Positions 24,623 to 34,264 are shown, numbered from the stretch's first letter. The stretch: 64,000 nt of DNA from Pseudovibrio zosterae (GCF_033843645.1 NZ_JAWXVZ010000001.1:62001-126000); one strand, 5' to 3'. Notes: a model not told the origin generated them from the letters alone. Made by a program: numbers and translations.

Positions 24623-25927
24623 ATGAGCAATTTCTCTCCACGCGAGATCGTATCCGAGCTGGATCGCTACATCATCGGACAACATGATGCCAAGCGCGCC
24701 GTTGCCATTGCCTTGCGCAACCGCTGGCGCCGTCAGCAGCTGGAAGAAGGCTTGCGAGAAGAAGTTCTGCCAAAGAACATCCTGATGATTGGCCCAACCG
24801 GTGTGGGTAAGACGGAAATTTCTCGCCGTCTGGCCAAGCTTGCCAACGCGCCATTCACCAAGGTTGAAGCAACCAAGTTCACCGAAGTTGGCTACGTTGG
24901 CCGCGACGTGGAACAGATCGTTCGCGATCTGGTCGAAGCTGGCATCACCTTGGTTCGCGAGCGCAGCCGGAAGGAAGTTGAAGCCAAAGCCCATCTTCTT
25001 GCGGAAGAACGGGTTCTGGACGCTTTGGTTGGCCCGAGCGCCAGCCCGTCGACGCGTGATACCTTCCGCAAGAAGCTGCGTGAAGGCGATCTGGACGACA
25101 AGGAAATCGAGGTTGAGGTCCGGGCTCAGCCCTCAATGCCAAACTTCGACATTCCCGGCATGCCCGGTGGCGGCAGCATTGGCGTGATGAACCTCTCGGA
25201 CATGCTCGGCAAGGCTTTCGGCGGTCAGACCAAGAAGAAGCGTGTCAACGTCCGCGACAGCCATCAGTTGCTGCTGACCGAAGAATCCGACAAGCTGCTT
25301 GATGAAGAAAAGATCGTGCATGAAGCCATCGATCTGGTCGAAAATCACGGCATCGTCTTCCTGGATGAGATTGACAAGATCTGCGCCAAGGATCACCGCG
25401 GCGGAGATGTTTCCCGTGAAGGTGTGCAGCGCGACCTGCTTCCACTGATCGAGGGAACGGTTGTTTCCACCAAGCACGGCCCGGTCAAGACAGACCACAT
25501 CCTGTTCATCGCCTCAGGGGCGTTTCATGTGGCCAAGCCGTCTGATCTCCTGCCGGAGCTTCAGGGCCGCCTGCCAATCCGCGTTGAACTGAAAGCACTC
25601 ACCCGCGACGACTTCCGCAGCATTTTGACGGACACCGAGGCAAGCCTTATCAAGCAATATGTCGCGCTCATGGGCACGGAAGAACTCACTGTCGAGTTCA
25701 CGGATGATGCGATTGAAGAGATTGCCACCATCGCGGTGGACCTCAACGCCAACATTGAGAACATCGGCGCACGGCGCCTTCAGACGGTGATGGAACGTGT
25801 TCTGGATGAGATCTCCTTCACCGCGCCAGATCGCGCAGGCGAGACGGTTGTTATCGATGCGGAGTTTGTCCGCCAGAATATTGGTGATCTGGCAAAGAAT
25901 ATCGACCTGTCTCAGTTCATCCTTTGA
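24623..25927 (+). CDS. hslU: ATP-dependent protease ATPase subunit HslU
   Basis: AAA+ unfoldase partner of HslV; 434 residues from ATG 24623 with AGGAAAG upstream. N-domain start SNFSPREIVSELDRYIIGQ; Walker A GPTGVGKTEISRRLA near residue 58; pore motif GYVGRDV; Walker B IVFLDEIDKI near 250; sensor-2 region GARRLQTVMERVLDEISF. The extreme C-terminus DLSQFIL is the tail that inserts into HslV. 88 bases separate it from hslV, so they are likely one transcript. Confidence 0.97.
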   Translation: MSNFSPREIVSELDRYIIGQHDAKRAVAIALRNRWRRQQLEEGLREEVLPKNILMIGPTGVGKTEISRRLAKLANAPFTKVEATKFTEVGYVGRDVEQIVRDLVEAGITLVRERSRKEVEAKAHLLAEERVLDALVGPSASPSTRDTFRKKLREGDLDDKEIEVEVRAQPSMPNFDIPGMPGGGSIGVMNLSDMLGKAFGGQTKKKRVNVRDSHQLLLTEESDKLLDEEKIVHEAIDLVENHGIVFLDEIDKICAKDHRGGDVSREGVQRDLLPLIEGTVVSTKHGPVKTDHILFIASGAFHVAKPSDLLPELQGRLPIRVELKALTRDDFRSILTDTEASLIKQYVALMGTEELTVEFTDDAIEEIATIAVDLNANIENIGARRLQTVMERVLDEISFTAPDRAGETVVIDAEFVRQNIGDLAKNIDLSQFIL

Positions 25928-26021
25928 TTAACCCAGCCTGGTGCCGTAACAATATGACGGTTAGGGAGGGCTTGCAGGCTCCGGCAACAGTCTGCAAGCC
26001 GCACGGGATCGGAGCTTTAAG

Positions 26022-26516
26022 ATGGTTGCGATACGCAAAGCAAATGAAGAGGGGCATCGACGAAAGTTTCTGGTCGTCGTCGATGATACACCGGAATGTG
26101 GCCGCGCTATTGTGTATGCCGCCCGTCGTGCAGCACGCACCGGCGGCGTTGTAGTGCTGCTTTATGTCATTGCCCCGAGTAATTTCCAGCATTGGCTGGG
26201 TGTAGAAGACATCATGCGAGCCGAAGCGCAGGAAGCTGCGGAAACAACGCTGGCAAAGGCCGCAGAACGTGTGCGGGCTGCTGCCCGCACGGAGCCGGAG
26301 CTGGTCATTCGTGAGGGCACTCGCTCAGATGAGATCATGGACCTCATTGATCAAGATGCCGATATTGCGACCCTCGTTCTGGCTGCTGGCACCTCAAAGG
26401 AAGGCCCTGGGCCCCTTGTGTCGTCCATAGCTGGCAAGTCCGCCGGATCGTTCCCCATCCCAATTACCATTGTTCCGGGTAATTTGGATGATGACGCGCT
26501 CGCGGCTCTGGCATAA
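26022..26516 (+). CDS. universal stress protein family (UspA)
   Basis: 164-residue single-domain Usp. FLVVVDDTPECGRAIVYAAR is the first strand and helix; the conserved central segment LLYVIAPSNFQHWLG and the later VLAAGTSKEGPGPLVSSIAG follow, with GKSAGSFPIPITIVPG as the C-terminal part that in ATP-binding members holds G-2x-G-9x-G(S/T). The glycine spacing here is only partly kept, so ATP binding is uncertain. It follows hslU by 94 bases with GGAG before the ATG. A hairpin overlaps its stop. Confidence 0.85.
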   Translation: MVAIRKANEEGHRRKFLVVVDDTPECGRAIVYAARRAARTGGVVVLLYVIAPSNFQHWLGVEDIMRAEAQEAAETTLAKAAERVRAAARTEPELVIREGTRSDEIMDLIDQDADIATLVLAAGTSKEGPGPLVSSIAGKSAGSFPIPITIVPGNLDDDALAALA

Positions 26517-26540
26517 TAGGGTACTAATCCCATATTATGC
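26511..26540 (+). terminator. hairpin at the end of the usp gene
   Basis: GCATAATAGGG (26511-26521) pairs with CCC and TATTATGC (26529-26540) with one bulged A; loop seven bases. The usp stop codon lies inside the left arm. No T run follows, so termination is uncertain. Confidence 0.45.
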
Positions 26541-26677
26541 GTAGAATTGCGGTTATGCGAAAGTTGCTTGGAAAACCGAGCTTCAAGGTAGCAGTCGCGA
26601 TCGGAATTAAATAAGACAACACCCTCGTACAGGCTGCAGTGGGTTCATTGTGGCCTCGAAACCATTTGGAAGTGGCT

Positions 26678-27238
26678 ATGTTTATTCAGACCGAAGTGAC
26701 GCCCAATCCTGCAACACTCAAGTTCCTGCCGGGCCGTATCGTGCTGCCTGAAGGCACGCTGGATTTCCGCAGTGCTGAGGAAGCGGCGGTATCGCCATTG
26801 GCTGAGAGCCTGTTCCAAATCCCGGGTGTGGTCGGCATTTTCTTCGGCCACGACTTCATCACCATCACCAAGGATGACACCGACTGGCAGCATTTGCGCC
26901 CGGCGATCCTCGGTATGATCATGGAGCACTTCATGTCCGGCGCGGAAATCCTTCGCGGCGACAGTAAGGGTGATGGGGATATCGGGGAAGAGTTCTTCGA
27001 TGAGGGTGACGAAGAAACCGTGACCATGATCAAGGACTTGCTAGAGACGCGCGTTCGTCCGGCTGTTGCGCAGGACGGCGGCGACATTACCTTCCGAGGA
27101 TACAAGGAAGGCATCGTCTATTTGACCATGCGCGGCGCGTGCGCCGGGTGCCCGTCATCAACGGCCACCTTGAGTCATGGCATTCAGAATTTGATGCGCC
27201 ATTTTATCCCGGAAGTTCAAGAGGTTAGACAGCTCTAG
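26678..27238 (+). CDS. NifU-like iron-sulfur carrier (NfuA type)
   Basis: Delivers Fe-S clusters to target enzymes. 186 residues. The N-terminal Nfu_N domain opens FIQTEVTPNPATLKFLPG and contains GVVGIFFGHDFITITK. The C-terminal NifU domain carries the cluster-binding C-x2-C in GACAGCPSSTATL. ATG 26678 has GGAAG upstream. It precedes tsaB-rimI, an order familiar in Hyphomicrobiales. Confidence 0.94.
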   Translation: MFIQTEVTPNPATLKFLPGRIVLPEGTLDFRSAEEAAVSPLAESLFQIPGVVGIFFGHDFITITKDDTDWQHLRPAILGMIMEHFMSGAEILRGDSKGDGDIGEEFFDEGDEETVTMIKDLLETRVRPAVAQDGGDITFRGYKEGIVYLTMRGACAGCPSSTATLSHGIQNLMRHFIPEVQEVRQL

Positions 27239-27367
27239 TTTTACTCAAGGGTAAGCATGTAGTTAGTTCTACCCAGTGAATTTGGTGGGAATAATACGAT
27301 CGAGACTAATGGGCTAGAACTTAATGGTTGCTCGACAAAAACAGCAGCGGGCGCTAAGCCAAATCCT

Positions 27368-28048
27368 ATGAAACTGCTTGCTATAGATACAGCTTTAAGC
27401 TCGTGCGCTGCTGCCGTTTTGACCGTCGAAAACGGCGAGGAAACGATCGTGGCACAGAGTGAAGATCTGGGCCGCGGCCATGCTGAGCGTATCATGAGCA
27501 TGGTGTCGGGCGTGATGGCGGAATCTTCCACCACCTTCAATGCGCTGGACCGTATCGTCGTGAATGTTGGACCGGGCAGTTTCACAGGCCTTCGCATTGG
27601 CCTGTCCATTTCCCGTGGCTTTGGGCTTGTGTTGGGCAAACCGGTCGTGCCGGTAACCACCCTTTCAGCCATTGCCGCTGAGGTGTTGGTGCAACCTTCC
27701 AATGACCGGCCTTTGCTCGTGGCGCTCGATGCGCGCCGGGACGAGGTATACTGTCAGACGTTCACGGCGCAGGCCGAACCTCTGGGTGAGGCCAAGGTCT
27801 CCACAGTGAAGGATCTGGCACACGATCTGCCGGCAAATGCTCTGTTGGCCGGGTCTGCAGCTCTGGCTGTTGCCAAGGCCGCTGGCGTGGACAGTGAGGC
27901 AGTGCGCAGCGAAGCTGCTTATGCCTCCATCGAGTTTGTGGCCCGCCTTGGTCTGAATGCACCTGTTCCGCAAAAAGCGCCGATGCCGCTTTACCTTCGC
28001 CCGCCTGATGCCAAGCCACAGGAGCGGGGACGGATCCTTCGTCAATGA
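27368..28048 (+). CDS. tsaB: tRNA threonylcarbamoyladenosine biosynthesis protein TsaB
   Basis: Non-catalytic partner of TsaD in making t6A37 in ANN-decoding tRNAs. 226 residues of the ASKHA fold: LAIDTALSSCAAAVL at the start, GPGSFTGLRIGLSISRGFG near residue 72, ALDARRDEVY near 120. rimI overlaps its stop by four bases, so the two are co-translated. The histidines of TsaD that bind metal are absent, as expected for TsaB. Confidence 0.95.
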   Translation: MKLLAIDTALSSCAAAVLTVENGEETIVAQSEDLGRGHAERIMSMVSGVMAESSTTFNALDRIVVNVGPGSFTGLRIGLSISRGFGLVLGKPVVPVTTLSAIAAEVLVQPSNDRPLLVALDARRDEVYCQTFTAQAEPLGEAKVSTVKDLAHDLPANALLAGSAALAVAKAAGVDSEAVRSEAAYASIEFVARLGLNAPVPQKAPMPLYLRPPDAKPQERGRILRQ

Positions 28049-28533
28049 GCCTTGAGTGGTTCAAAGCGCCGCCGCCAATCATCCGCAAAACGACCCTGCA
28101 AGACCTGCGAAGTCTTGCAGACATCCATGCGCAGTGCTTTCAGCCGGGCTGGGGGCGGGCAGAGCTGGCCTCGCTCTATGAGCAAAAAGGCGTCGTGTTT
28201 TTCACCGCAACGCCCTCGGGTGCGTTCGAGCGCCGGGATCCCATAGGCTTTCTTGCACTGCGAATTGTTGCTGATGAAGCTGAGGTTTTGACAATAGCCG
28301 TCTCTCCAAAGTATCAGGGGAAAGGCGTTGGCCGAAAGCTGATGGAGGATGGCCTCTTCCACCTCTATTCAGAACGCGTGGAAATGCTGTTTCTGGAAGT
28401 GGATGACACCAACGTTTCTGCGGTATCCCTCTACAAGAAGCTGGGATTCAGGCAGGTGGGAGAGCGCAAGGGCTACTATTCCAATAGCGAAGGTAGTGGA
28501 ACGGCGCTTGTCATGCGTTGCGATCTCCGGTAA
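28045..28533 (+). CDS. rimI: ribosomal-protein-alanine N-acetyltransferase (RimI-like GNAT)
   Basis: 162-residue GNAT enzyme expected to acetylate the N-terminal alanine of S18. The acetyl-CoA loop is seen in VSPKYQGKGVGRKLMEDGL (from residue 88) and the following VDDTNVSAVSLYKKLGFRQVG with the conserved tyrosine in KGYYS. Start overlaps tsaB (ATGA). The gene order tsaB-rimI supports the name more than the sequence alone does. Confidence 0.9.
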   Translation: MSLEWFKAPPPIIRKTTLQDLRSLADIHAQCFQPGWGRAELASLYEQKGVVFFTATPSGAFERRDPIGFLALRIVADEAEVLTIAVSPKYQGKGVGRKLMEDGLFHLYSERVEMLFLEVDDTNVSAVSLYKKLGFRQVGERKGYYSNSEGSGTALVMRCDLR

Positions 28534-28594
28534 TCGCACAGTCAGAATTTGAGAGATAGGCCGAGCCTGCGACGGCATTGAGGTGAATTGTTCC

Positions 28595-29032
28595 ATGGTT
28601 GCTGAGAATGAAATGACACTCATCGAGCTCTGCGCGCACAAGGGAATGCGCATGACAGACCAGCGTCGCGTCATTGCGGATGTCATTCAGGCAGCAGAAG
28701 ATCATCCGGATGTGGAAGAGCTTTACCGCCGCGCAGTTGAAATTGACCCCAAGATCTCCATCTCCACGGTTTATCGGACTGTGAAGCTGTTCGAAGACGC
28801 TGGTATCATCGAGCGCCATGATTTTCGTGATGGCCGTTCGCGCTATGAAACAGTGTCAGAAGAACATCATGATCACCTGATAAACCTGCGCACCGGCGAC
28901 GTTATCGAGTTCCGCAGCGAAGAGATCGAGAAAATTCAGGAAGAAGTTGCGCGCAAGCTGGGCTTCAAGCTGATCGATCACCGTCTGGAGCTTTATGGTG
29001 TTCCGCTGTCCGATGAAGACACAGAGGCCTAA
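28595..29032 (+). CDS. Fur-family metalloregulator, Mur-type
   Basis: 145-residue regulator. The winged helix is TDQRRVIADVIQAAEDHPDV and ISISTVYRTVKLFEDAGIIE; the metal site includes RHDFRDGRSRYE and SEEHHDHLI. The paired zinc cysteines of E. coli Fur (CxxC) are absent: only one cysteine remains in the chain. That pattern and the position between rimI and plsC are those of alphaproteobacterial Mur, which senses manganese and represses Mn uptake. Fur-type iron sensing is the alternative. ATG 28595 is 11 bases after GAGG; a GTG at 28583 overlaps that site. Confidence 0.88.
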   Translation: MVAENEMTLIELCAHKGMRMTDQRRVIADVIQAAEDHPDVEELYRRAVEIDPKISISTVYRTVKLFEDAGIIERHDFRDGRSRYETVSEEHHDHLINLRTGDVIEFRSEEIEKIQEEVARKLGFKLIDHRLELYGVPLSDEDTEA

Positions 29033-29036
29033 CTAG

Positions 29037-29927
29037 ATGCATTCAGCCAAAGCAATTGTTGTTATTCTGCTTTTGACAATTGCAACGCTGATCATGATCC
29101 CCCTGCAATGGGTGGCCATGAAGCTCGATCTCAAGGTCCAGCGAAAGCTGCCGCTTGTCTGGCATCGCATTGCCTCCACGTTGATGGGCATTCGGGTTCA
29201 CCAGGAAGGGGGCGCGGTTGACCATCGTCCGCTCCTGATTACGGCGAACCATTGCTCTTGGCTCGACATCGTAGTGCTGGGCCGCACCATGCCGCTCAGC
29301 TTCATCGCCAAGTCCGAAGTTGCAGGCTGGCCAATCTTTGGCCTCTTTGCCAAGTTGCAGCGCACGATCTTTGTGAACCGCAGTCGCCGTTCGGATACGG
29401 GCAAGGTGACCCGGGAAGTGGCGGATCGCATGGCCTCTGGGGATGCGATCGTGTTGTTTGCTGAAGGCACGTCGTCAAATGGCAATCAGGTTCTCCCTTT
29501 TCGCTCCGCTCTCATTGGTGCTGTTCATCATGCCATGGGAGATGGGGAGGGGGATAAAGCTTGGGTGCAGCCGCTTGCCATCAGCTACACCCACCTTCAC
29601 GGCATGCCCATGGGCCGGTTCTGGCGGCCCCACGTCGCTTGGTATGGCGACATGGAACTGCCGGGCCATCTTTGGATGCTGCTGAAGGAGGGCGGGCTTG
29701 ATGTGCACCTTACATGGGGTGAGCCAATTCCATTGGTCGGCACCTTCAACCGCAAGCAGCTGACCAGCGAGCTTGAGAACACCGTTCGTGCCATGATGGT
29801 CGGAACGCTGATCGGCGCAGAAAATCACGATTTCGTTCAAACCGACGCAAACGAACGCATCGACTTCTCAAGCGACGAAAAAAAGTTTAAACGAGACGCA
29901 ACAGACGACATGAAGGCCGCCAGCTAA
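29037..29927 (+). CDS. plsC: 1-acyl-sn-glycerol-3-phosphate acyltransferase
   Basis: Makes phosphatidic acid from lysophosphatidic acid at the inner membrane. 296 residues. An N-terminal membrane helix (AIVVILLLTIATLIMIPLQW) is followed by the catalytic NHxxxxD motif in ANHCSWLD near residue 70, FVNRSRR near 115, and FAEGTSSNG near 140 (the glycerophosphate-binding EGT). It starts four bases after the mur stop. Confidence 0.93.
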   Translation: MHSAKAIVVILLLTIATLIMIPLQWVAMKLDLKVQRKLPLVWHRIASTLMGIRVHQEGGAVDHRPLLITANHCSWLDIVVLGRTMPLSFIAKSEVAGWPIFGLFAKLQRTIFVNRSRRSDTGKVTREVADRMASGDAIVLFAEGTSSNGNQVLPFRSALIGAVHHAMGDGEGDKAWVQPLAISYTHLHGMPMGRFWRPHVAWYGDMELPGHLWMLLKEGGLDVHLTWGEPIPLVGTFNRKQLTSELENTVRAMMVGTLIGAENHDFVQTDANERIDFSSDEKKFKRDATDDMKAAS

Positions 29928-29986
29928 GAGCGGCGATTTCAGACAAAAGGTTTCGGCACTGCGCTGACAGGTGCCTAGAGGACTAA

Positions 29987-31399
29987 ATGGAAAATCTGAA
30001 CCAAGAACAAGCTGCCGTAGCTCAAGCTCAGACATCAGAAAACGCCGAGAACAAGAAGGCGTCACGCAAGGTTTTCGTGAAAACCTATGGCTGTCAGATG
30101 AATGTCTACGATTCCGACCGCATGACCGATGCGCTCTCCAACGATGGATATGAGAGCACGGACACGCTGGAAGACGCGGATCTGGTAATTCTGAACACCT
30201 GTCACATCCGCGAAAAGGCGGCGGAAAAGGTGTATTCGGAACTGGGCCGTATCCGCAAGCTCAAGGAAGAAAAGGCCAAGGATGGCAAGGACATGATGGT
30301 TTCGGTCGCAGGCTGCGTTGCGCAGGCGGAAGGGGGAGAAATCTCTCGCCGCGCACCAGTCGTTGACCTCGTTGTCGGTCCTCAGAGCTACCACCGCCTG
30401 CCGGAGCTTCTTAAGCAGGCTAAGGAAGGCCAGAAGGTCGTCGAAACCGAATTTGACATTGAAGACAAGTTCAAACATCTGGCAACGCCTTCAAAGGAAG
30501 CTGTTCGCAAGCGCGGCGTCACGTCGTTCCTCACGGTTCAGGAAGGCTGTGACAAGTTCTGCACCTTCTGCGTGGTGCCTTATACCCGCGGTGCGGAAGT
30601 CTCTCGTTCCGTCGAGCAGATTGTTGGTGAAGCCAAGCAGTTGGCTGCCGCTGGCGTGCGTGAGCTCACGCTTCTCGGCCAAAATGTGAACGGTTGGCAC
30701 GGTGCTGGCGCGGATGGCCGCGAATGGGGACTGGGGGAATTACTTTTCGAGCTTGCGAAGATCGATGGCCTCACCCGATTGCGTTACACCACGTCTCACC
30801 CGCGTGACATGGACGATGCCCTGATTGCTGCGCACCGCGATCTGGATATCTTGATGCCGTATCTGCACCTGCCGGTTCAGTCGGGATCTGATGCCATCTT
30901 GAAGGCCATGAACCGCAAGCACACCCGCGATGACTATTTCCGCCTGATAGACCGCATCCGTGAGGCGCGGTCGGACATCGCCATGTCTGGGGATTTCATC
31001 GTCGGCTTCCCTGGCGAAACAGATCAGGATTTCCGCGACACCATGGACTTGGTGGAACGGGTTGGTTACGCCTCCGCATTCTCCTTCAAGTACAGCCCTC
31101 GTCCGGGGACGCCAGGTGCGCTGCTTGAAGAGCAGATCGAAGAAAACGTTAAGAGTGATCGCCTTGCAGAGCTACAGGCGCTGCTCGCGCACCAGCAACA
31201 GGCGTTCAATGCCTCACTTGTAAATCAGCGCATCGAAGTGCTTTTTGAAAAGATGGGCCGCAGAGAGGGTCAGTTGGCTGGCCGTTCACCCTGGCTCCAG
31301 CCGGTTCATGTAAATGCACCAGCAGAGCTGTACGGTGAAATGGCAACGGTAGAAATTGTAGGCAGTTCTGCAAATAGTCTGGAAGGCCGACTGATTTAG
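29987..31399 (+). CDS. miaB: tRNA-2-methylthio-N6-dimethylallyladenosine synthase
   Basis: Radical-SAM methylthiotransferase acting on i6A37 of tRNA. 470 residues. The N-terminal cluster cysteines lie in TYGCQMN, NTCHIRE and VAGCVAQ. The radical-SAM motif is CDKFCTFC near residue 187. The C-terminal TRAM domain ends the chain. It heads the block miaB-phoH-ybeY-corC-lnt typical of proteobacteria. Confidence 0.97.
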   Translation: MENLNQEQAAVAQAQTSENAENKKASRKVFVKTYGCQMNVYDSDRMTDALSNDGYESTDTLEDADLVILNTCHIREKAAEKVYSELGRIRKLKEEKAKDGKDMMVSVAGCVAQAEGGEISRRAPVVDLVVGPQSYHRLPELLKQAKEGQKVVETEFDIEDKFKHLATPSKEAVRKRGVTSFLTVQEGCDKFCTFCVVPYTRGAEVSRSVEQIVGEAKQLAAAGVRELTLLGQNVNGWHGAGADGREWGLGELLFELAKIDGLTRLRYTTSHPRDMDDALIAAHRDLDILMPYLHLPVQSGSDAILKAMNRKHTRDDYFRLIDRIREARSDIAMSGDFIVGFPGETDQDFRDTMDLVERVGYASAFSFKYSPRPGTPGALLEEQIEENVKSDRLAELQALLAHQQQAFNASLVNQRIEVLFEKMGRREGQLAGRSPWLQPVHVNAPAELYGEMATVEIVGSSANSLEGRLI

Positions 31400-31447
31400 G
31401 GGCAAGATAGGTATGCGCATAACGCGCAGGCTAAACGGAGGCACTGA

Positions 31448-32536
31448 TTGAAGGGCAACGCCCACTCCAAGTCTGCATCGCAGGCTAACATGCGACCCGC
31501 AGCCGCGTCAGATATGATGCATGTGGTTCTCGCGTTCGAGGACAACCGACTGGTTGGAGACCTGTTCGGTCAGTTCGATCAAAACCTAGCTCTTATTGAG
31601 CAGCGAATTGGCGTAGATGCCGTGGCTCGAGGCAATCAGGTCACGATACGCGGCAGCAAGTCAGGATGCGAACAAGCCAAGCTCACGCTTGAAGCCTTGT
31701 ACTCGCGGCTTCAGAAGGGCCACGAGGTGCATCCGGGCGATGTAGACGGTGCCATTCGCATGGCAGAAGCAGCCGAAGCGCAGCTCACCCTGCCAACAAT
31801 GGAGCCAAAGTCCCGTCTGGCCTTTGCCCAGATTTCTACGCGCCGCAAGACGCTGATCGCCCGCACGCCTACTCAGGATGCCTATATCCGCGCCATGGAT
31901 CGGTCCGATCTGACTTTTGGCGTTGGTCCGGCAGGTACGGGTAAGACGTATCTCGCGGTGGCCTATGCGGCTGCCCTGCTGGAACGCGGTGAGGTCGATC
32001 GTATGATCCTTTCCCGTCCTGCCGTAGAAGCGGGCGAACGTCTTGGCTTTCTGCCGGGCGATATGAAGGAAAAGGTCGATCCGTATTTGCGCCCGCTCTA
32101 TGACGGCCTCAACGACATGATGTCGCCGGAAAAATTGGAGCGTGGTCTGGAAAGCGGCATGATTGAGGTCGCGCCCCTTGCGTTTATGCGCGGTCGCACC
32201 CTGTCCAACGCGGTCGTGATCCTCGATGAAGCGCAGAACACCACATCCATGCAGATGAAAATGTTCCTGACGCGTCTCGGCGAGAACTCCAAGATGATCA
32301 TCACGGGGGACCCGTCTCAGGTCGACTTGCCTCCGGGCCAGATGTCCGGTCTGCGTGAGTCGCTCAAGATTCTTGGCGGCGTCGAAGGTATTTCAGAGGT
32401 CCGTTTCACCGAGACGGACGTGGTGCGACACGAGCTTGTAGCCCGCATCGTTCATGCCTATGACGAGGAAGGACGACGTCGGTTTGAAGCGCGGCAGGCG
32501 GCCAAGGCTGAAGAAACGGCAAATGAGCAACAATAA
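31448..32536 (+). CDS. PhoH-family ATPase (YbeZ)
   Basis: 362-residue PhoH-like NTPase that partners YbeY in rRNA/RNA quality control. Walker A GPAGTGKTYLAVAYA near residue 160; Walker B VVILDEAQNTT near 260. The N-terminal KH-like part contains GVDAVARGNQVTIRG. The start is TTG 31448: a perfect GGAGG lies at 31437-31441, six bases before it. The first ATG in frame is at 31490 and has no such site. Confidence 0.93.
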   Translation: MKGNAHSKSASQANMRPAAASDMMHVVLAFEDNRLVGDLFGQFDQNLALIEQRIGVDAVARGNQVTIRGSKSGCEQAKLTLEALYSRLQKGHEVHPGDVDGAIRMAEAAEAQLTLPTMEPKSRLAFAQISTRRKTLIARTPTQDAYIRAMDRSDLTFGVGPAGTGKTYLAVAYAAALLERGEVDRMILSRPAVEAGERLGFLPGDMKEKVDPYLRPLYDGLNDMMSPEKLERGLESGMIEVAPLAFMRGRTLSNAVVILDEAQNTTSMQMKMFLTRLGENSKMIITGDPSQVDLPPGQMSGLRESLKILGGVEGISEVRFTETDVVRHELVARIVHAYDEEGRRRFEARQAAKAEETANEQQ

Positions 32537-33032
32537 TCTGGCTGTTGAGCTTGATCTGCTGATTGAGACGGATGGCTGGGCGTCGGAGGAAGACCTGCGA
32601 CGCCTTGCCGAAAGCGCAATTGGTGCGGCCTTTCAGTGCGCTGAGCTGGAAGCCGTGCCGCATTCGGAGATTTCACTTGTCTTTACGGGAGATCCCGAAA
32701 TAAAAGAATTGAACAGAGAATGGCGCGGCAAAGACAAGCCGACCAATGTTCTGTCATTTCCAGGCGGTGATGAGGAAGAACCACCATTTGGCCCTCTGCT
32801 TGGAGACATTGTTATCGCCAGAGAAACGGTTGAACGGGAGGCTGAAGAGCTCGGCATCCCATTTAAAAACCATCTGACGCATCTTCTCGTCCACGGAACT
32901 CTTCACCTTTTCGGGTATGATCACCAAATAGACGAGGAAGCTGAAGAAATGGAGGATCAGGAACGGCAAATTCTGGCCAGCCTGAACATTCCTGATCCTT
33001 ATGCGGATGCTCCGTTGAGCGCCGATACTTAA
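32523..33032 (+). CDS. ybeY: endoribonuclease YbeY
   Basis: Metal-dependent RNase needed for 16S rRNA 3' maturation and ribosome quality control. 169 residues. The zinc motif H-x3-H-x5-H is intact in HGTLHLFGYDH near residue 124. TNVLSFPGGDEEE is the other conserved region. Its start overlaps the phoH end by 14 bases, so the two are coupled. Confidence 0.96.
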   Translation: MSNNNLAVELDLLIETDGWASEEDLRRLAESAIGAAFQCAELEAVPHSEISLVFTGDPEIKELNREWRGKDKPTNVLSFPGGDEEEPPFGPLLGDIVIARETVEREAEELGIPFKNHLTHLLVHGTLHLFGYDHQIDEEAEEMEDQERQILASLNIPDPYADAPLSADT

Positions 33033-33045
33033 ACCCTTTGAGCCC

Positions 33046-34227
33046 ATGGTGGGCCTCAAGGAATCTATTGAGAAAGAGATGACTGGTTCTGAACCGCGAA
33101 GTACCGAAGGGGGCACAGCCTCCGAGGGAAGTGAAAAAACGCAAGATGCAAGCCCGCGAGCGACGTTGGCTGCCGATGATGCCTCCGAACCACCGGAGAC
33201 CAAGCCCGGTTTTTTTGCCGGGCTAGGAAGCGCCTTCAAGGCCTACAAGAAGAACCGCCGTGGCAAGTCCGGTTCCCTCCGCGAGAACTTGGAGGACGAA
33301 CTCTCTCGCGAGAGCGTCGATGCGGACAATGACTCCTTTACCGCCTCTGAGCGCGAGTTGCTTGCCAACATTTTGCAGCTGCGCGAATCTCGCGTTGAAG
33401 ACGTGATGATTCCGCGCGCAGACATAGAAGCGGTTGAAGACACCATTCCTATTGCCGATCTCATGGAGTATTTCCGTGAGTCTGGGCACTCGCGCATGCC
33501 GGTCTACCATGAAAACCTCGATGACCCTCGAGGCATGGTGCACATCAAGGACTTGATGTCCTACATGGCAGAAGAAGCGGGCATGCCGAAGCGCAACGGC
33601 AAAAGAAAGAACGGCGAGCGTCTGGAAAACGGAAATGGCAAGGACACGGTCGTACCAGAGATGGATCTGGGGCGCATTGATTTGTCACGTCCTTTGTTCA
33701 AGACCGGCTTGATACGGCCCTTGCATTTTGTGCCGCCCTCCATGTCCTCTCTGGATCTTATGAAACAGATGCAGGTCACGCGTGTTCAGATGGCCTTGGT
33801 CATTGACGAGTATGGCGGAACCGACGGTCTGGTCTCTCTGGAAGATATCGTGGAAACGGTCGTTGGTGACATCGAAGACGAGCACGATGAAGCTGAAGAG
33901 GCGATGATCACCACCGTTCGCGACGGCGTCTGGGCGGTAGACCCTCGTATTGACCTTGAGGATCTGGAAGAAGAGATCAAAACCGGCTGGGAAATCGGCG
34001 AATTGACCGAGGACGTCGATACGCTGGGGGGGCTGTTGTTTACGCTTCTGGGTCGTGTACCGGTTCGCGGCGAGCTGATCTCTGACCGCCATCTGCCAGG
34101 CTATGAGTTTGAAGTGATGGATGCTGATCCACGGCGGATCAAGCGCTTGAAGATCTACAGACGGCGTCAGGAACAACGCGCAGGTCTGGTGAGAAACCGA
34201 ACAAAACGTGCAGAGGCCGCCGAATAG
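33046..34227 (+). CDS. CorC/HlyC-family CBS-domain protein
   Basis: 393 residues. A charged, disordered N-terminus (about 80 residues) precedes two CBS domains (VEDVMIPRADIEAVEDTIPI and MQVTRVQMALVIDEYGGTDG) and a C-terminal CorC_HlyC (transporter-associated) domain. No membrane segment is seen, so it is the soluble CorC type. Between the CBS repeats is a Lys/Gly/Asn-rich insert (KRNGKRKNGERLENGNGK, near residue 182). Often linked to Mg/Co efflux or membrane stress; exact role here unknown. Starts at 33046 or 33079 are possible. Confidence 0.88.
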   Translation: MVGLKESIEKEMTGSEPRSTEGGTASEGSEKTQDASPRATLAADDASEPPETKPGFFAGLGSAFKAYKKNRRGKSGSLRENLEDELSRESVDADNDSFTASERELLANILQLRESRVEDVMIPRADIEAVEDTIPIADLMEYFRESGHSRMPVYHENLDDPRGMVHIKDLMSYMAEEAGMPKRNGKRKNGERLENGNGKDTVVPEMDLGRIDLSRPLFKTGLIRPLHFVPPSMSSLDLMKQMQVTRVQMALVIDEYGGTDGLVSLEDIVETVVGDIEDEHDEAEEAMITTVRDGVWAVDPRIDLEDLEEEIKTGWEIGELTEDVDTLGGLLFTLLGRVPVRGELISDRHLPGYEFEVMDADPRRIKRLKIYRRRQEQRAGLVRNRTKRAEAAE

Positions 34228-34237
34228 GCGGTCTTTT
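34215..34237 (+). terminator. terminator overlapping the corC stop
   Basis: GGCCGCC (34215-34221) pairs with GGCGGTC (34227-34233) with one wobble around GAATA, followed by TTTT. The stop codon lies at the loop edge (34225-34227). It is likely partial, because lnt starts 28 bases later. Confidence 0.5.
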
Positions 34238-34264
34238 CACTCTTTAAAACCAGGGGCCCTGGCC